Assembly: GCA_030635405.1 (NCBI GenBank)
Contig: DAOVZA010000177.1
Coordinates: forward strand, 1-5,421
Length of the DNA stretch: 5,421 nt
Reading direction: 5' to 3'
Origin: Desulfocapsa sp.
Lineage (GTDB): Bacteria > Desulfobacterota > Desulfobulbia > Desulfobulbales > Desulfocapsaceae
The notes beneath the pieces are model-generated. The model was not told where the DNA came from. It did not search any database and saw only the letters and a program-made list of their open reading frames with translations. The position numbers and the translations under genes were made by a program. Every line of letters starts with the position of its first letter. The stretch's first letter is position 1. Shown here in pieces: positions 5,407-5,421 of the stretch.

Positions 5407-5421
5407 ATGGAAGTATTAAGA
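5407..5421 (+). CDS. Possible start of the next gene, cut by the window edge
   Basis: An ATG begins five open codons (MEVLR) that run off the window. The purine-rich AAGAGA (5395-5400) 6 nt before it is a weak ribosome binding site. It lies 67 bp after the HD-GYP stop on the same strand, so it could share that operon. Too little sequence remains to name a product. Confidence 0.35.

Overview
The window carries six coding regions: four complete genes, one gene cut at the left edge, and the probable first codons of one at the right edge. No tRNA, rRNA, CRISPR array, insertion sequence or phage gene is visible. Base composition looks moderately AT-rich, by eye and not computed. A cNMP-fold protein fused to DUF4388 (PATAN), a LysM/RlpA-like wall protein, a TPR lipoprotein and a REC-HD-GYP regulator together suggest a Gram-negative, deltaproteobacterial-type organism (Desulfobacterota and relatives). 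That is an inference from gene families; no marker gene is present.

Layout: (1) positions 3-704, plus strand, the C-terminal 233 residues of a cyclic-nucleotide-binding-fold/DUF4388 protein; (2) 753-1472, minus strand, convergent with gene 1, a protein with two LysM modules and an RlpA-like double-psi beta-barrel but no visible export signal; (3) a 274-bp divergent intergenic region; (4) 1747-2757, plus strand, a TPR outer-membrane lipoprotein with a C-terminal domain resembling a degenerate OmpA peptidoglycan-binding domain; (5) 2819-3817, plus strand, an exported protein with an alanine/acid-rich helical region, a helix-turn-helix-like 'GMGWGxIAxExGVHPS' motif and a Gly/Ser/Asn low-complexity tail, ended by a strong intrinsic terminator; (6) a 418-bp AT-rich leader; (7) 4236-5339, plus strand, a REC-HD-GYP response regulator with every expected metal ligand; (8) a possible new start codon at 5407.

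The theme is cell envelope plus signalling. The LysM/RlpA protein and the TPR lipoprotein are both plausibly linked to peptidoglycan. The TPR lipoprotein and the secreted low-complexity protein sit 61 bp apart on one strand without a terminator and may be co-expressed. The HD-GYP protein should lower c-di-GMP in response to phosphorylation, but the terminator and long leader make it a separate transcription unit. The most novel item is the secreted protein at 2819-3817, because a DNA-binding-like motif lies in a protein that should leave the cytoplasm. No defence system or other multi-gene novel system can be supported here.
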